Assembly (NCBI GenBank): GCA_902778145.1
Contig: CACYWW010000017.1
Coordinates: forward strand, 1-36,191
Direction: 5' to 3'
DNA: 36,191 nt
From: an uncultured Ruminococcus sp.
Lineage (GTDB): Bacteria > Bacillota > Clostridia > Oscillospirales > CAG-272
The notes under the pieces are model-generated. The model was not told the DNA's origin and made no database searches. It saw only the letters and a program-made list of their open reading frames with translations. This document shows, piece after piece, positions 16,070-25,301 of the stretch (position 1 is its first letter; each line of letters begins with the position of its first letter). The position numbers and the translations under genes were made by a program.

Positions 16070-19000
16070 TCAGACGTACGTGACGTTCGTCAGCGTACCG
16101 ATGATGAGCAGCGAGAAATCGACGGGATCGTTATTGACGTCGGTCACGCCGGCTGCCGTCACGGTAACGTACGCGCCGGTGTTTCCGATGTTGATCGGAT
16201 CGCCTCCGTTCTGGTCGAACGTCGCGCTGTTTATCGTGAAGTGTGTGTTCTTGCCGGAACCGTTCGTAACGTAGACCGCGTCGCCCTTGGCTCCCGACTC
16301 GTTGTCCTTTACCGTCACGTTCGTCCACGTCATATTGGTGGCGCATGAATGATATATCGCACCGCCGTTGCCGGTCGAGGTATTGCCCTCGAATCTGCAG
16401 TTCGTGAACGTCGCGTCGGTACCGTCAAGGTAGAGGTACACGGCGCCGCCGAGGTTAGTCGCGCTGTTCGAGATGAAGTCCGTATCGACCGCCGTCAGGC
16501 TGACCTTGCCGTACAGAGCCAGCGCACCGCCGTTCGTCGCGCTGTTCGACGTGAACGTGCATCCGTTGAGCGTAAGCGTCGCCGCGTCGGAATTATCGGA
16601 TCTGCCAAGCTGGATCGCGCCGCCGGTGTTATTGGTGGACGCGTTTCCGTTAAACTCCGTATCCGTTATAACGGCGTTCGCGGTCTCAAAGATGTAGATC
16701 GCTCCGCCCGCGGCCTTCGAACGGTTGCCGTTGAATTCGGAACCGTTGATCGTCAGGCTTGCCGTGCCTCTCGCACAGATCGCACCGCCTGCGTACTTTT
16801 CGATATGGTTGCCGTTGAACACACAATCGTCGATGACAGAGACTGACGTGCCGTTCATATAGACCGCGCCCGCGTAATACGAGCCGTCTCCCATGCCCGA
16901 GTTCCCTGTGAACGTGCAGCCGTTGAAATTCGTGTTGCCGCTGTTTGAATATACCGCGCCGCCCTGGCCGGTCGCCGTGTTATCGTTAAAGATACAGTTT
17001 ACGGCTTCAAAGGAGCTTGTCGAACTGTTTACGAACACCGCGCCGCCGCCGACAGCGGAGTTGCCATCGAACGTTGCGTTTTCGGCGGTAAAATGTGAAT
17101 TCGTATTCACGTATACGGCTCCGCCGCCGGATCCGCCCGCGCAAACATTAGATCCGAAGATCGTTCCGTCGGCGTCGAGCAATCCCTGTTCGCCGTTGCC
17201 TCCCTGACGCAGATAGATCGCGCCGCCCTGGCCCGAAGTACCGCTGTTGCCGGAGATCTCACCGCCCGTGAGTCTGACGTCGGCGCCGTAGATTATCATC
17301 GCGCCGCCGTATCCGGCTGTATTCTCCGTGATCACGGTGTTATCTATCGTGCAGACCGCCGATTCTTTTGCGTAGATCGCGCCGCCGGATCCGGGAACGG
17401 TATTTTCGCTGAGTGTTGAATCGGATATATTGAGCGTCGTGTCCGCCTCGGCGTAGACGGCTCCGCCGCCGGTCGATCCGGCGGTATTGGCTGTCAGAGC
17501 CGTACCGGTGATATCGGCGCTCGCGCCTTTCTTCACGTAGATCGCACCGCCGCCGACAGCGTTATTGCCGCTGAACGTGCAGTCTGTGACCGTCGCCGAG
17601 CTGTTGTCGTTTTCGTCCTTACCGATCTGGAGCGCTCCGCCGGTGGTATTCGATCTGTTGTTATTGAACGTCGTATTCTTTATCGTCGCGGTTATGCCGA
17701 ATACGTGCACCGCGCCGCCGACGCCTGCTGTGTAGTTTTCTTCGAACAGACATCCGTCAAGTTCGAGAGAGCCCGTGCCTCTCGCGCAGATTGCGCCGCC
17801 CGTTCCGTGGGTGTTGTTGTTGCCCCTGAACTCGCATTCCGTCATGGTGAGACGCGACGTTCCGTTCGTGTATATCGCGCCGCCGTACCACGCGGATGTG
17901 CCTGTCGTGGAGTTGTTTGTGAAATCGGTATCGGTCATCGTTGCCGTCGCGCTGTTGGAGTAGTAGGCGCCGCCTATGCCGACAGAGGTGTTCCCGTCGA
18001 ACAGCGAGCCATCGACCGTGAGCGTCGCGTTCGTGTTCGCGTAAACCGCGCCGCCGGTCCCTGATGACGTATTACCGGTGAATTCCGTACCTGTGATATC
18101 AAGGATCACGTTTTTGTTGGCGTATATCGCGCCGCCGTCGCCGCTTCCGGTGGAGTTTCCGTTGAACGTCGAATCGCTTACGTCCGCCGTACCGTTGGTG
18201 TCGATGTAGATCGCGCCGCCGTATCCGGACGCGGAGTTGCCGTCAAACGTACAGTTGTCCGCGTTGAACGTGCAGTATTCACGTACGAGGACAGCGCCGC
18301 CTTTGCCGCTCGCGGCAGTAGACGCCGTGGCGCTGTTGTTGCCGAACGTTGTGCGGATCGCCGTCACGGTGGTACCGAGGGTCTCGGATTTGTGACGTAT
18401 ATACATGCCGCCGGCCCACGCCGTAGCGGTGTTGTCCGAGATCTCCGAATCGGTGATCGTGACGTTCGAACCGTAGCCAGCAAGTATCGCGCCGCCGTAG
18501 CTGTCGGCGCCGTTGATACCGGAGTCGTTATGACTCATGACGCAGTTATTGACCATGCCGGTCGCCTCCACGAAGTAGAGAGCGCCGCCGGAGCCCTTGG
18601 TCGCGTTATACGTAAGGTCGGTATCGGAAATAATGAGCGTCGCGTGCGTATCGCAATAGATGCCGCCGCCGCCCGACGCCGTGTTGCCGTTGTCGGCTCC
18701 GCCTATAACGCTGCGCTTGCCCTGTGAGGCTTTGACTGTAACAGCGGAGTTAAACGCGTACAGGAAACCGCCGTTTGCGTTTGCGCTGTTGCCTTCAGCC
18801 GTTACGTCCGTCAGCTCGACCGTGCTCGTCGTATAAGCCGCTATCGCGCCGCCGTTGACATTCGACCCGTTTTCTTTGAATACGGCGTCATTGAATTTGC
18901 CTGTGGAGTTGGTGAAGTATATCGCACCGCCTCCGTACTGTGTGTTTTCGGATCTGTTGTTTTCGAACGAGCAGCCGTTCGAGATGAGCGTTGCACGGCT

Positions 19001-22000
19001 GTTATTGTAGACCGCGCCGCCGTTTGCGTTTGAAGTGTTTCCGCTGAAACCGCAGTCCGTGAATTCCGCCGTGGTAGCGCTTATATGTGCGGCGCCGCCG
19101 TGAGAATTCGCGGTATTGCCGGTGAACGTGCATCCGGTCGCTTTGATAACGGTAGTCGCGTTATCGTAATCGATCGCCATCAGCGCTCCGCCGGAGCCGT
19201 CCGAATGGTTGTTTTCAAACGTGCAGTCCTTCGCTGTAACGGTACTTGCGACACGTGTGGTAACGGGATTTTCGGGATCGGTATCATCCGTCACGGTACG
19301 GTACGAGGCATAAAGCGCGCCGCCGTTGCCGCTGACTCCCGCGCCTTCCTCGGGCGTTGTCGTGGATGTGGAGTTTCCGGTGAACGTGACGTTCGTGAGT
19401 TCAAGCTTCTTTACGCCGTGAAGCGATATCGCGCCGCCGTTTCCGACAGAGGAGTTATCCTTCATCTGCGTTCCGCTTATCGAGACGGTACAGTTGAGGT
19501 CCGCGAACAGCGCTCCGGCTTCACCGTCTGACGTATTGTTCTCGATCCTGCCGCCCGTCATCACCACGTCAGCGCCGGTGTTGTCGCCGAGGCGATTGAT
19601 ATAGTAAGCCGCGCCGTGGACCGTCACGCTGTTGTTTATCGCGACACAGTCGGTCACGGTCGTATCGCCGCCGACTATCGCTGCCGCCGCACCGTATTTA
19701 GCGGTGTTTCCGTCGAACGTGACGCCGGTCAGCTTTGTCGTTCTGCGGTCGGACGCGTTTGCGGTAATATATACCGCGCCGCCCGTTCCGGCATGGTTGT
19801 TCGTGAATACCGCGCCGGGTCCGATCTCTCCGCAGTTTGCGAGATAAACGGCGCCGCCGTTTCCGGGAGTCGTATTGGAATCAAACGTGCATCCGCCGTA
19901 GATCAGGGTATAGCACTTCGCTCCGCTGTAGATCGCGCCGCCGGACGAGACCGTAGTATAGTTGTTTCTGAATATAACGTCGTCGGGATCGCCGTTCTCG
20001 CTGCCTACGGTGAGAACTCTTCCTTCGGAGTTATAAACGTATATCGCGCCGCCGGCGTGAGACGTGAAGTTGCCGTCGAAGACGCCGCCCAGGATCTTGC
20101 ATTCCTGGAAATTGGCGATCGCACCGCCGTAATAACCGCTGTTGCCGGTTATCATACCGCCGGTCATCGTGAAGTTGCTGTTGTTGAAGATCGCGCCGCC
20201 GTAGCACGACTGCAGATAAAGCTCATTCGTCGTGTCTCCCGCGCCGGGATCATCAAAGTTCGTTTCGTTGTCTCTTATAACACCGCCGTCCATCGTCACG
20301 ACGCCGTTGATATTTACTATCGCCGCGCCGCCGACCATGCTTCCGTAATACTGCTGCATGCCGAGTGAGCGGGCGTTCGAGACCTTCTTATTGTTCGCCA
20401 GGACCGCGTTTTCGTGGATGTTGAGCGTGCCGGAGTTGTTTATGTAAACAATGGATCCGAACACATCGTCCGTGACGTTTTCCTTGTTTCCGTCTATCGT
20501 GAGAGTTCCCTCTGCCTCGGGCTTGCCGAGATCGAGCTTGCAGATGATACCGTCGAGTATCAGGTTCCTGCCGGTGGAATTCTCACCTATGACGAACATA
20601 TCGCTGAAGAAGTCGGGATCTCTGATTATCGAAACGTCGCTGTTCGAGAACAGTGTGACATCGGAGATCACGTATACCGTGCGGTCAAGCACGATGTCGT
20701 TCATGACCTCTATGCTGCGGGTACCGTGTCCCGCGTGATATACGAGTTCCTCGGCGTTCGTTACCTGTGCGTAGTCGAGTATCTCGTCAAGCTCCGTGCT
20801 GCCGATAAGAGAGCCGGCGTCAAGGAGGTTGTAGCTTACGCAGCAGTTGGGATCATCCGCGTTCGCCAGTATCAGGTCCGCGTTGATCTCCTCTTCCGTC
20901 CTGATGTCGCGGAACACGGACGCCGAATAGACCGTACCTTTGAAGCTCTGGCTGTTGCCGGTACGGTTGTCTCCGCCGAGGACGAGAGTCCTCTTGATCT
21001 GCGGCATCGCAAAATCGGCAAGCTCCTTTGTTTCCGCAAGCTGTCCGTCGATGTACAGCTTCGCAACGCCTCTTTCAAGCGTTATCGCGATATTGACAAC
21101 GTCTTCGCTTCTGATATCGGTATCAAAAACGTAGTCATACTTTGTATCCTTGTCTGTCATGAAGAACAGACGCGGATGGCCGTTCGTGTATATTTCGAGG
21201 TTGAATCCGGGATTCTTTCCGTCGTAGTTGCCGAGGATGACGCCCGCACGCTGTGAATAGTCCGGATCCAGCTGTACAGACGCTTCTATCGTATAAACAG
21301 ACGAATCGAAATTATACGGTATCGCGAATTTGCCTGCCGTAGTAAAATCGACGCCGGAGTAAAGCGAATAATCGAAATCGGAATTGTATTCGTCGCCGCA
21401 TACCGAACACACGTGATGTGTGTATCCTCTCGCCTCGCCCGCGGGCTCAACGACGGTCTCCTCATAGCTGTGAGGATCGGTGGCGGGGAGCAGCTCATAT
21501 CCCTCGGTATAGTCGCATCTCGTGCAATAATCGTAGGCGGTCCAGCCGTCTACGCACGTGGCGGGTTTCGCGTCCACGTGTACGAGATCGTGTCCGAGAG
21601 CCGGAATGACGACCGGGCCGGATATCAGCGCGTGATCCGCGTCAAAATCATGCTCGCAGAGATCGCAGTGGTAGTGTCCGACGACGCCGTCTTCTGTACA
21701 TGTCGCATCGGCGGCCTCTATCCACTCGCCGAAATCGTGATCGCAGTACGCGGGATCTGAGGAAACGACCGCACGCACGGTCATATCGCGGTCAAGCGTT
21801 ATATCGATCTCGGGTTCGGTGCCGAGGACGTTGTCCTCATCGTCAAGCCATTTGGCGAACGATTCGCCTTCCGGTATCTGCGCCTTGAGATGAAGGACTT
21901 CGTTCTCCTTGTACAGACCGTACGCGAATCCGTCGTCAAGAACGGCGTTTTCAAGCTCGATGTAGTAATGAGTATCCGTCGCGAGATCGTCAGTCTGATG

Positions 22001-22567
22001 ATCGAACTTGATCTGCGCGCACGCCGCGTAATTCAAAAGAGCGTTGGCTATGTTTACGTTGACCTCACTCTGTGTCGGCGAAAGCGCCATGTTGCGCAGG
22101 AAGAGGATGGGGCTGTATTTTACGGGTTCACTGTAGTACGTGACGCCGTCGATCTCCGTATACGCACGGCAATAGATCCTGTCGATCAGATTCTTGGGAG
22201 CTATGCCGTCTGAATAGAAGATCTCGTGAGGTACTCCTCCTATCTTGTTCGTGCCTTTTGACTCTGCCTCGTACTTTTCCGTGTCTTTCAGATAACCGCC
22301 TGTTATCTGAGGCTCCTCCCAGAAAAGCATTTTGACAGGGTGCTCGCTCGCACTGAAGTTCTCGCAGTTGACTGCGAAAAGAACGTACGTCGAGTCGGAA
22401 TAGGAAAAGTTCTTATACTTTATCTCGAGACGCGGGGCAGCGCCGTCGCCGCTTTCCTCGGCAGATCCGGCAAGCACCGTTCCCGAAGACATGCAAAGCA
22501 TAAAAACCACCAGTAGTGCGGATACGATGAGCGTCCATGCATATCCGCGCCTTGCCTGCTTCTTCAT
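16070..22567 (-). CDS. Giant secreted beta-helix protein with GGAI/FxxN repeats
   Basis: This encodes 2165 residues from the ATG at 22567, which has GGAGGAG 6 bases ahead; further upstream in-frame codons lie inside the promoter. Order: signal peptide (1-33); N-terminal module shared with the metallophosphatase protein (44-270); a section with CxxC pairs and GH or TC-rich turns (274-398: CDLC, CTRC, CSVC); a LamG-like domain (403-595); then about 1550 residues of right-handed parallel beta-helix. The helix has roughly 45 copies of GGA(I/V)Y-like turns alternating with FxxNxS/T, the pattern of chlamydial polymorphic membrane proteins and bacterial adhesins. No LPXTG, SLH or dockerin is seen at the C-terminus (LLIIGTLTNVTYV). 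It is the first gene of the operon and probably a surface or matrix adhesin. Confidence 0.88.
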   Translation of the reverse strand: MKKQARRGYAWTLIVSALLVVFMLCMSSGTVLAGSAEESGDGAAPRLEIKYKNFSYSDSTYVLFAVNCENFSASEHPVKMLFWEEPQITGGYLKDTEKYEAESKGTNKIGGVPHEIFYSDGIAPKNLIDRIYCRAYTEIDGVTYYSEPVKYSPILFLRNMALSPTQSEVNVNIANALLNYAACAQIKFDHQTDDLATDTHYYIELENAVLDDGFAYGLYKENEVLHLKAQIPEGESFAKWLDDEDNVLGTEPEIDITLDRDMTVRAVVSSDPAYCDHDFGEWIEAADATCTEDGVVGHYHCDLCEHDFDADHALISGPVVIPALGHDLVHVDAKPATCVDGWTAYDYCTRCDYTEGYELLPATDPHSYEETVVEPAGEARGYTHHVCSVCGDEYNSDFDYSLYSGVDFTTAGKFAIPYNFDSSVYTIEASVQLDPDYSQRAGVILGNYDGKNPGFNLEIYTNGHPRLFFMTDKDTKYDYVFDTDIRSEDVVNIAITLERGVAKLYIDGQLAETKELADFAMPQIKRTLVLGGDNRTGNSQSFKGTVYSASVFRDIRTEEEINADLILANADDPNCCVSYNLLDAGSLIGSTELDEILDYAQVTNAEELVYHAGHGTRSIEVMNDIVLDRTVYVISDVTLFSNSDVSIIRDPDFFSDMFVIGENSTGRNLILDGIICKLDLGKPEAEGTLTIDGNKENVTDDVFGSIVYINNSGTLNIHENAVLANNKKVSNARSLGMQQYYGSMVGGAAIVNINGVVTMDGGVIRDNETNFDDPGAGDTTNELYLQSCYGGAIFNNSNFTMTGGMITGNSGYYGGAIANFQECKILGGVFDGNFTSHAGGAIYVYNSEGRVLTVGSENGDPDDVIFRNNYTTVSSGGAIYSGAKCYTLIYGGCTFDSNTTPGNGGAVYLANCGEIGPGAVFTNNHAGTGGAVYITANASDRRTTKLTGVTFDGNTAKYGAAAAIVGGDTTVTDCVAINNSVTVHGAAYYINRLGDNTGADVVMTGGRIENNTSDGEAGALFADLNCTVSISGTQMKDNSSVGNGGAISLHGVKKLELTNVTFTGNSTSTTTPEEGAGVSGNGGALYASYRTVTDDTDPENPVTTRVASTVTAKDCTFENNHSDGSGGALMAIDYDNATTVIKATGCTFTGNTANSHGGAAHISATTAEFTDCGFSGNTSNANGGAVYNNSRATLISNGCSFENNRSENTQYGGGAIYFTNSTGKFNDAVFKENGSNVNGGAIAAYTTSTVELTDVTAEGNSANANGGFLYAFNSAVTVKASQGKRSVIGGADNGNTASGGGGIYCDTHATLIISDTDLTYNATKGSGGALYFVEATGMVNNCVMSHNDSGINGADSYGGAILAGYGSNVTITDSEISDNTATAWAGGMYIRHKSETLGTTVTAIRTTFGNNSATASTAASGKGGAVLVREYCTFNADNCTFDGNSASGYGGAIYIDTNGTADVSDSTFNGNSTGSGDGGAIYANKNVILDITGTEFTGNTSSGTGGAVYANTNATLTVDGSLFDGNTSVGIGGAYYSNSATATMTDTDFTNNSTTGTSAWYGGAIYTNGTSRLTMTECEFRGNNNTHGTGGAICARGTGSLELDGCLFEENYTAGVGGAVHVFGITATIKNTTFNNNRSNTTGGALQIGKDENDNSSATVTDCTFSGNNAVGGGAIYVKKGASADITGTALTANTAGSTGGGAVYAEADTTLNISDSTLSENTVPGSGGAIYAKESAVCTIDNTVITENTAGYGGAMIIYGADVRLTGGEISGNSGTSGQGGAIYLRQGGNGEQGLLDADGTIFGSNVCAGGSGGGAVYVNTNSHFTAENATFDGNSAVGGGAVFVNSSTSSFEAVNCIFNDNTATGQGGAVYSNSGNTNFNGCTFTGNSGMGDGSYYAGAVYMNGTSVSVIDDCVFNGNHIEKYAGGAICARGTASLTINGSEFNGNRSKAAGGAIYIFETANAVITDTEFNGNASTNNTGGAIQLGRSDNSDAATLTLNGCTFTSNSATNGGALALYGKVSLTAVDTDFISNSATNLGGAVYLYLDGTDATFTNCRFEGNTSTGNGGAIYHSCATNMTWTNVTVKDNESGAKGDAVYVTNGSGKNTHFTINSATFDQNGGDPINIGNTGAYVTVTAAGVTDVNNDPVDFSLLIIGTLTNVTYV

Positions 22568-22628
22568 TGATTTCTCCTCCGTTTGATTTTGGATATTATC
22601 TCCATTATACTCAATAATATACGAGTAC

Positions 22629-22657
22629 ATTATATATTTACGCGTACCGATTGTCAA
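22629..22657 (-). promoter_or_regulatory. Perfect-consensus sigma-A promoter of the secreted-protein operon
   Basis: On the minus strand TTGACA (22652-22657), a 17-base spacer and TATAAT (22629-22634), both exact. The leader to the ATG at 22567 is about 55 bases of A/T-rich sequence. No obvious operator is seen. Confidence 0.9.
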
Positions 22658-22695
22658 GACCTTTTTATTGAATTTATATTATATAAAATGCCGGT

Positions 22696-22722
22696 AAAAA
22701 AACCGGAAGGATGACTTCCGGT
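22696..22722 (-). terminator. Terminator of the catabolic operon
   Basis: Eight bases after the fumarase-alpha stop, ACCGGAAG and CTTCCGGT form a perfect 8-bp stem followed by a run of seven T on the minus strand. An alternative hairpin CCGGT/ACCGG overlaps its distal arm. It insulates the promoter at 22629-22657 from read-through. Confidence 0.9.
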
Positions 22723-22729
22723 CTGTTAT

Positions 22730-23587
22730 TCATAATTCCACCGTTGCGATTCTCGGTTCGAAGCAGCAGGTCGGTCTGACACAGACTATACGCACGCCCG
22801 ACGCCCGCTGCGGTCCGACCTTCAGAAACGTAGCGATAACACTCGTATCTCCGCCGAGTCCGAGCGGACCGACGCCTGATCTGTTGACTGCTTCCGTGAT
22901 CCTCCGCTCCATGTCGGACTGCACGTCGTACCTTCCGTCCGCCTGCGCCTGCAGCATCAGAGCCGCGGCTTCGTAATGCGATCTTCCGATCCCGACGGCG
23001 AGCGTGCACGGTGAACATCCGAGCTGAGCGACTCCTTCAGACGCCCACCTGACTATCTCGTCGATCACGACATCGGTATCATGCTTATGGAACACGCGGT
23101 ACGTCTTTGCTCTTATCGCAGGGCCGCCGCCGAACATAAGGATATGAAGCCGTATGACGCCGTCCTCGCAGCGTCTGATCAATATCGGCGCGGGCTCTAC
23201 CCCGGCGCTGTCCGGATCCGGTCCTCCGCTCTGATCTATCCTCTGACTGTCATTGCCCATTATCCCCATCGGTCTGCCGGGAAGCTTGCGCAGGCCCTCG
23301 GCAACGCCTTCCCTGACAGCGTCAAGAAGGCGTCCCGTAACGGCGCGATCACCGCCTACCTCAAGTATAAGATGCGGGATGCCGGTATCGTCGCACAGCG
23401 GACTCTGATCCCTCTCCGCGGCTTTTGCGTTTTCGATTATCTGCTCAAGCACCCAGCGCGCCTGAGGATTCGTTTCGTTCTTTACGGCTCTTTCATATGC
23501 GGCTTTTTTATCCGGTCTGAAAGAGGACCCGGCTCTGACGAGCGTATCCCTTACCAGAGCTACAGTTTCTTCATAGCTTCTGTTCAT
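22730..23587 (-). CDS. Class I fumarase / L-tartrate dehydratase, alpha subunit
   Basis: This encodes 285 residues, normal for the separate alpha subunit of iron-sulfur hydro-lyases. Probable cluster cysteines lie in SPLCDDTGIP, LGCSPCTLAVGIG and VCVRPTCCFEPR. KLPGRPMGIMGNDS, HILMFGGG and the late GLGGDTSVIAT also mark the family. With the beta subunit encoded just upstream it would form an oxygen-sensitive [4Fe-4S] enzyme adding or removing water on fumarate, tartrate or a substituted dicarboxylate. GGGAGGAG precedes the start. It is the last gene of the operon and follows the beta gene, the reverse of the usual alpha-beta order. Confidence 0.9.
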   Translation of the reverse strand: MNRSYEETVALVRDTLVRAGSSFRPDKKAAYERAVKNETNPQARWVLEQIIENAKAAERDQSPLCDDTGIPHLILEVGGDRAVTGRLLDAVREGVAEGLRKLPGRPMGIMGNDSQRIDQSGGPDPDSAGVEPAPILIRRCEDGVIRLHILMFGGGPAIRAKTYRVFHKHDTDVVIDEIVRWASEGVAQLGCSPCTLAVGIGRSHYEAAALMLQAQADGRYDVQSDMERRITEAVNRSGVGPLGLGGDTSVIATFLKVGPQRASGVRIVCVRPTCCFEPRIATVEL

Positions 23588-24092
23588 ATATGCTCCTCCC
23601 GTGTGCCGCGCCGATGATAGCCGGATATTTGTCGACTTTGATCAGATGTAAAGCCTCCATTCCGAGTTCGGGGAACGCGATGATCTTTTTTTCGCCTGTT
23701 TTCGCTCCAAGGAGAGCGGTCACCGGAGGGATAACAGCATAAACTGAACCGCAGCGGTCAAGCGCCTCCACGGTTTCCTTTTTGAGCGCGCCTTTTCCGA
23801 GATGGACCTTTACTCCGGCACGGCTGAGAGGCTCGATACTGCTCTCTATTTCAAGCTTGTTGGAGCTAGTCGGTCCGACTCCGGCAACGCTTACGGCGGT
23901 GTGGAATATGACCTGACCTTCAAGATCGACGCCGAGTTCCCCGGCTTCCCCTCTTTCGATCATTCCGACGACCTTCGGCAGAACGGCGTCCCTCCCGCAG
24001 AGGATATATCCGCTGATTTCAACAGCGTCCCCGACGTTCAGCACCGCTATGTCCTCCGCTTTGATCGGAGTTGTGAGTTCAATGACTTTCAT
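23571..24092 (-). CDS. Class I fumarase / L-tartrate dehydratase, beta subunit
   Basis: This encodes 173 residues. The family blocks are VGDAVEISGYILCGRDAV near the N-terminus, FHTAVSVAGVGPTSSNK in the middle (normally HxGPxxxxxxxGPTxS), and LHLIKVDKYPAIIGAAHGRS at the end. The N-terminal swivelling domain carries substrate-binding residues and pairs with the alpha subunit. It overlaps the alpha gene by 17 bases, so the two are translationally coupled. The Gly-Pro pair after the first His of the middle block is not conserved in its usual form, so the substrate may differ from fumarate. Confidence 0.88.
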   Translation of the reverse strand: MKVIELTTPIKAEDIAVLNVGDAVEISGYILCGRDAVLPKVVGMIERGEAGELGVDLEGQVIFHTAVSVAGVGPTSSNKLEIESSIEPLSRAGVKVHLGKGALKKETVEALDRCGSVYAVIPPVTALLGAKTGEKKIIAFPELGMEALHLIKVDKYPAIIGAAHGRSIYEQKL

Positions 24093-24106
24093 CCTGTTTT
24101 GCCCGC

Positions 24107-25255
24107 TTACTGCTCATTGACCGCGAAAAGCTTGACGTATCCGCTCTCGTTCTTTATGACTCCGAATGCGCGGGCGCGATTGTATACCTTCTTTGCCCAG
24201 TTCGTATGAGGCTTGATCTCGTTCATTTTGTTTCCGCCGGAGCCTTTCACGACGCCTCCGCCCGTGCCGAGGATCTGGCACGCGTCATCATATTCTTCCT
24301 TTGTGACAGCCATCAGCGCGTTGACGAACTTCACGTGCGTGGGGTGTATAACGGTACGTCCGACGAAACCGTTCGCTTTATCGAGCAGGACTTCGCGGAG
24401 AAGACCGTCGATCTCACAGTTGACGAGAGGCTGTCTGCGCATGAGATAATCCTCGATCCCGTAATGCTGCAGCTCCTCGAACATAAGCTCCTTAGGCGCG
24501 CGGAAATATTCCCAGACCGGTCCGGAAATGACGTAATCGTTATTGCGGCCGCAGACGTTTATGATATCACTCAGGCACTCACGTACGGTCATGATATCGT
24601 AAAGCGAATAGTCTACGCCGCGACGCACTCCGAACACGGAGCTGAAATCCGTACCGCCGACGCGGACCTGAAGGACGAGATCATGATATTTATCAAGTAT
24701 TTTCTTTATGCCTATGAGCTCCTGGATCCGGCTTTCCTTATACGCCACCTCCGGGTCCTCGATGATCGGCATGCCGTAGATTATTTCATCGAACCTGATA
24801 TTCAGGTCTTTGAGATAAGCATAGTATTCATATCCGTTCTCGGCATTGAACTTCGGAAAATTGACGCCGCAAAGTGAGCGTACCTCTTTTTTCGTCAGCT
24901 TTTCACCGAAAGCCTTGAACTGGTCGAGGTTCCGTATGCGGACAAAGATAAGCGGCACCTTGTCCCCGTCAAGAGTTCCGTTATCAATGGCGTCGGTGAC
25001 AGTCGCAAGCAAGCGGTGGACGTTTTCCATAGCCTCGGGTACCTTCTCCTCGGGGCATGCGTCCTCAAAGCACAGCACCATACTGGTGAGTCCCGGCATG
25101 GCGTTAGACAGGATCTTCGGCGCAAAATCCTTATATCCGGGCATATACATGGTGGCGCCGAGACAGTATTGAAGCAGCTCCCTGTCCGTGTATTTGTTGA
25201 AATGCTCCGGTTCAACGACGAATTTGAAGTCCGGATTATACATATGGTGTCTCAT
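24107..25255 (-). CDS. HpcH/HpaI-CitE-like C-C bond lyase
   Basis: This encodes 382 residues, a TIM-barrel protein like citrate-lyase beta subunits and the C-C bond lyase group. It has LGATMYMPGYKD near the N-terminus (the family's phosphate-like loop), VLCFEDACPE with the metal-binding acid, IFVRIRN with the conserved Arg, YGMPIIEDPEV, and VGRTVIHPTHVKFVNAL near the C-terminus (the HP(A/S)QI-like motif). Such enzymes split beta-hydroxy acids or their CoA thioesters, for example malyl- or citramalyl-CoA, with Mg2+. About 70 residues at the end (GTGGGVVKGSGGNKMNEIKP) extend past the core. It sits between the TIM-barrel-like gene and the fumarase-beta gene. Confidence 0.82.
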   Translation of the reverse strand: MRHHMYNPDFKFVVEPEHFNKYTDRELLQYCLGATMYMPGYKDFAPKILSNAMPGLTSMVLCFEDACPEEKVPEAMENVHRLLATVTDAIDNGTLDGDKVPLIFVRIRNLDQFKAFGEKLTKKEVRSLCGVNFPKFNAENGYEYYAYLKDLNIRFDEIIYGMPIIEDPEVAYKESRIQELIGIKKILDKYHDLVLQVRVGGTDFSSVFGVRRGVDYSLYDIMTVRECLSDIINVCGRNNDYVISGPVWEYFRAPKELMFEELQHYGIEDYLMRRQPLVNCEIDGLLREVLLDKANGFVGRTVIHPTHVKFVNALMAVTKEEYDDACQILGTGGGVVKGSGGNKMNEIKPHTNWAKKVYNRARAFGVIKNESGYVKLFAVNEQ

Positions 25256-25301
25256 ATTCTTTTTTCCTTTCTCATCTCATCCGGATGTCAGCGCATCCGT
25301 T

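Noticed and set aside
16349-21760. Many plus-strand open frames opposite the giant beta-helix gene
   Set aside because: They mirror the GGAI repeat codons on the opposite strand; none has a start site or recognisable domain.
16070-22567. LPXTG, SLH or dockerin anchor in the giant protein
   Set aside because: The C-terminus ends in a beta-rich segment with no sorting signal, basic tail or duplicated dockerin loop.
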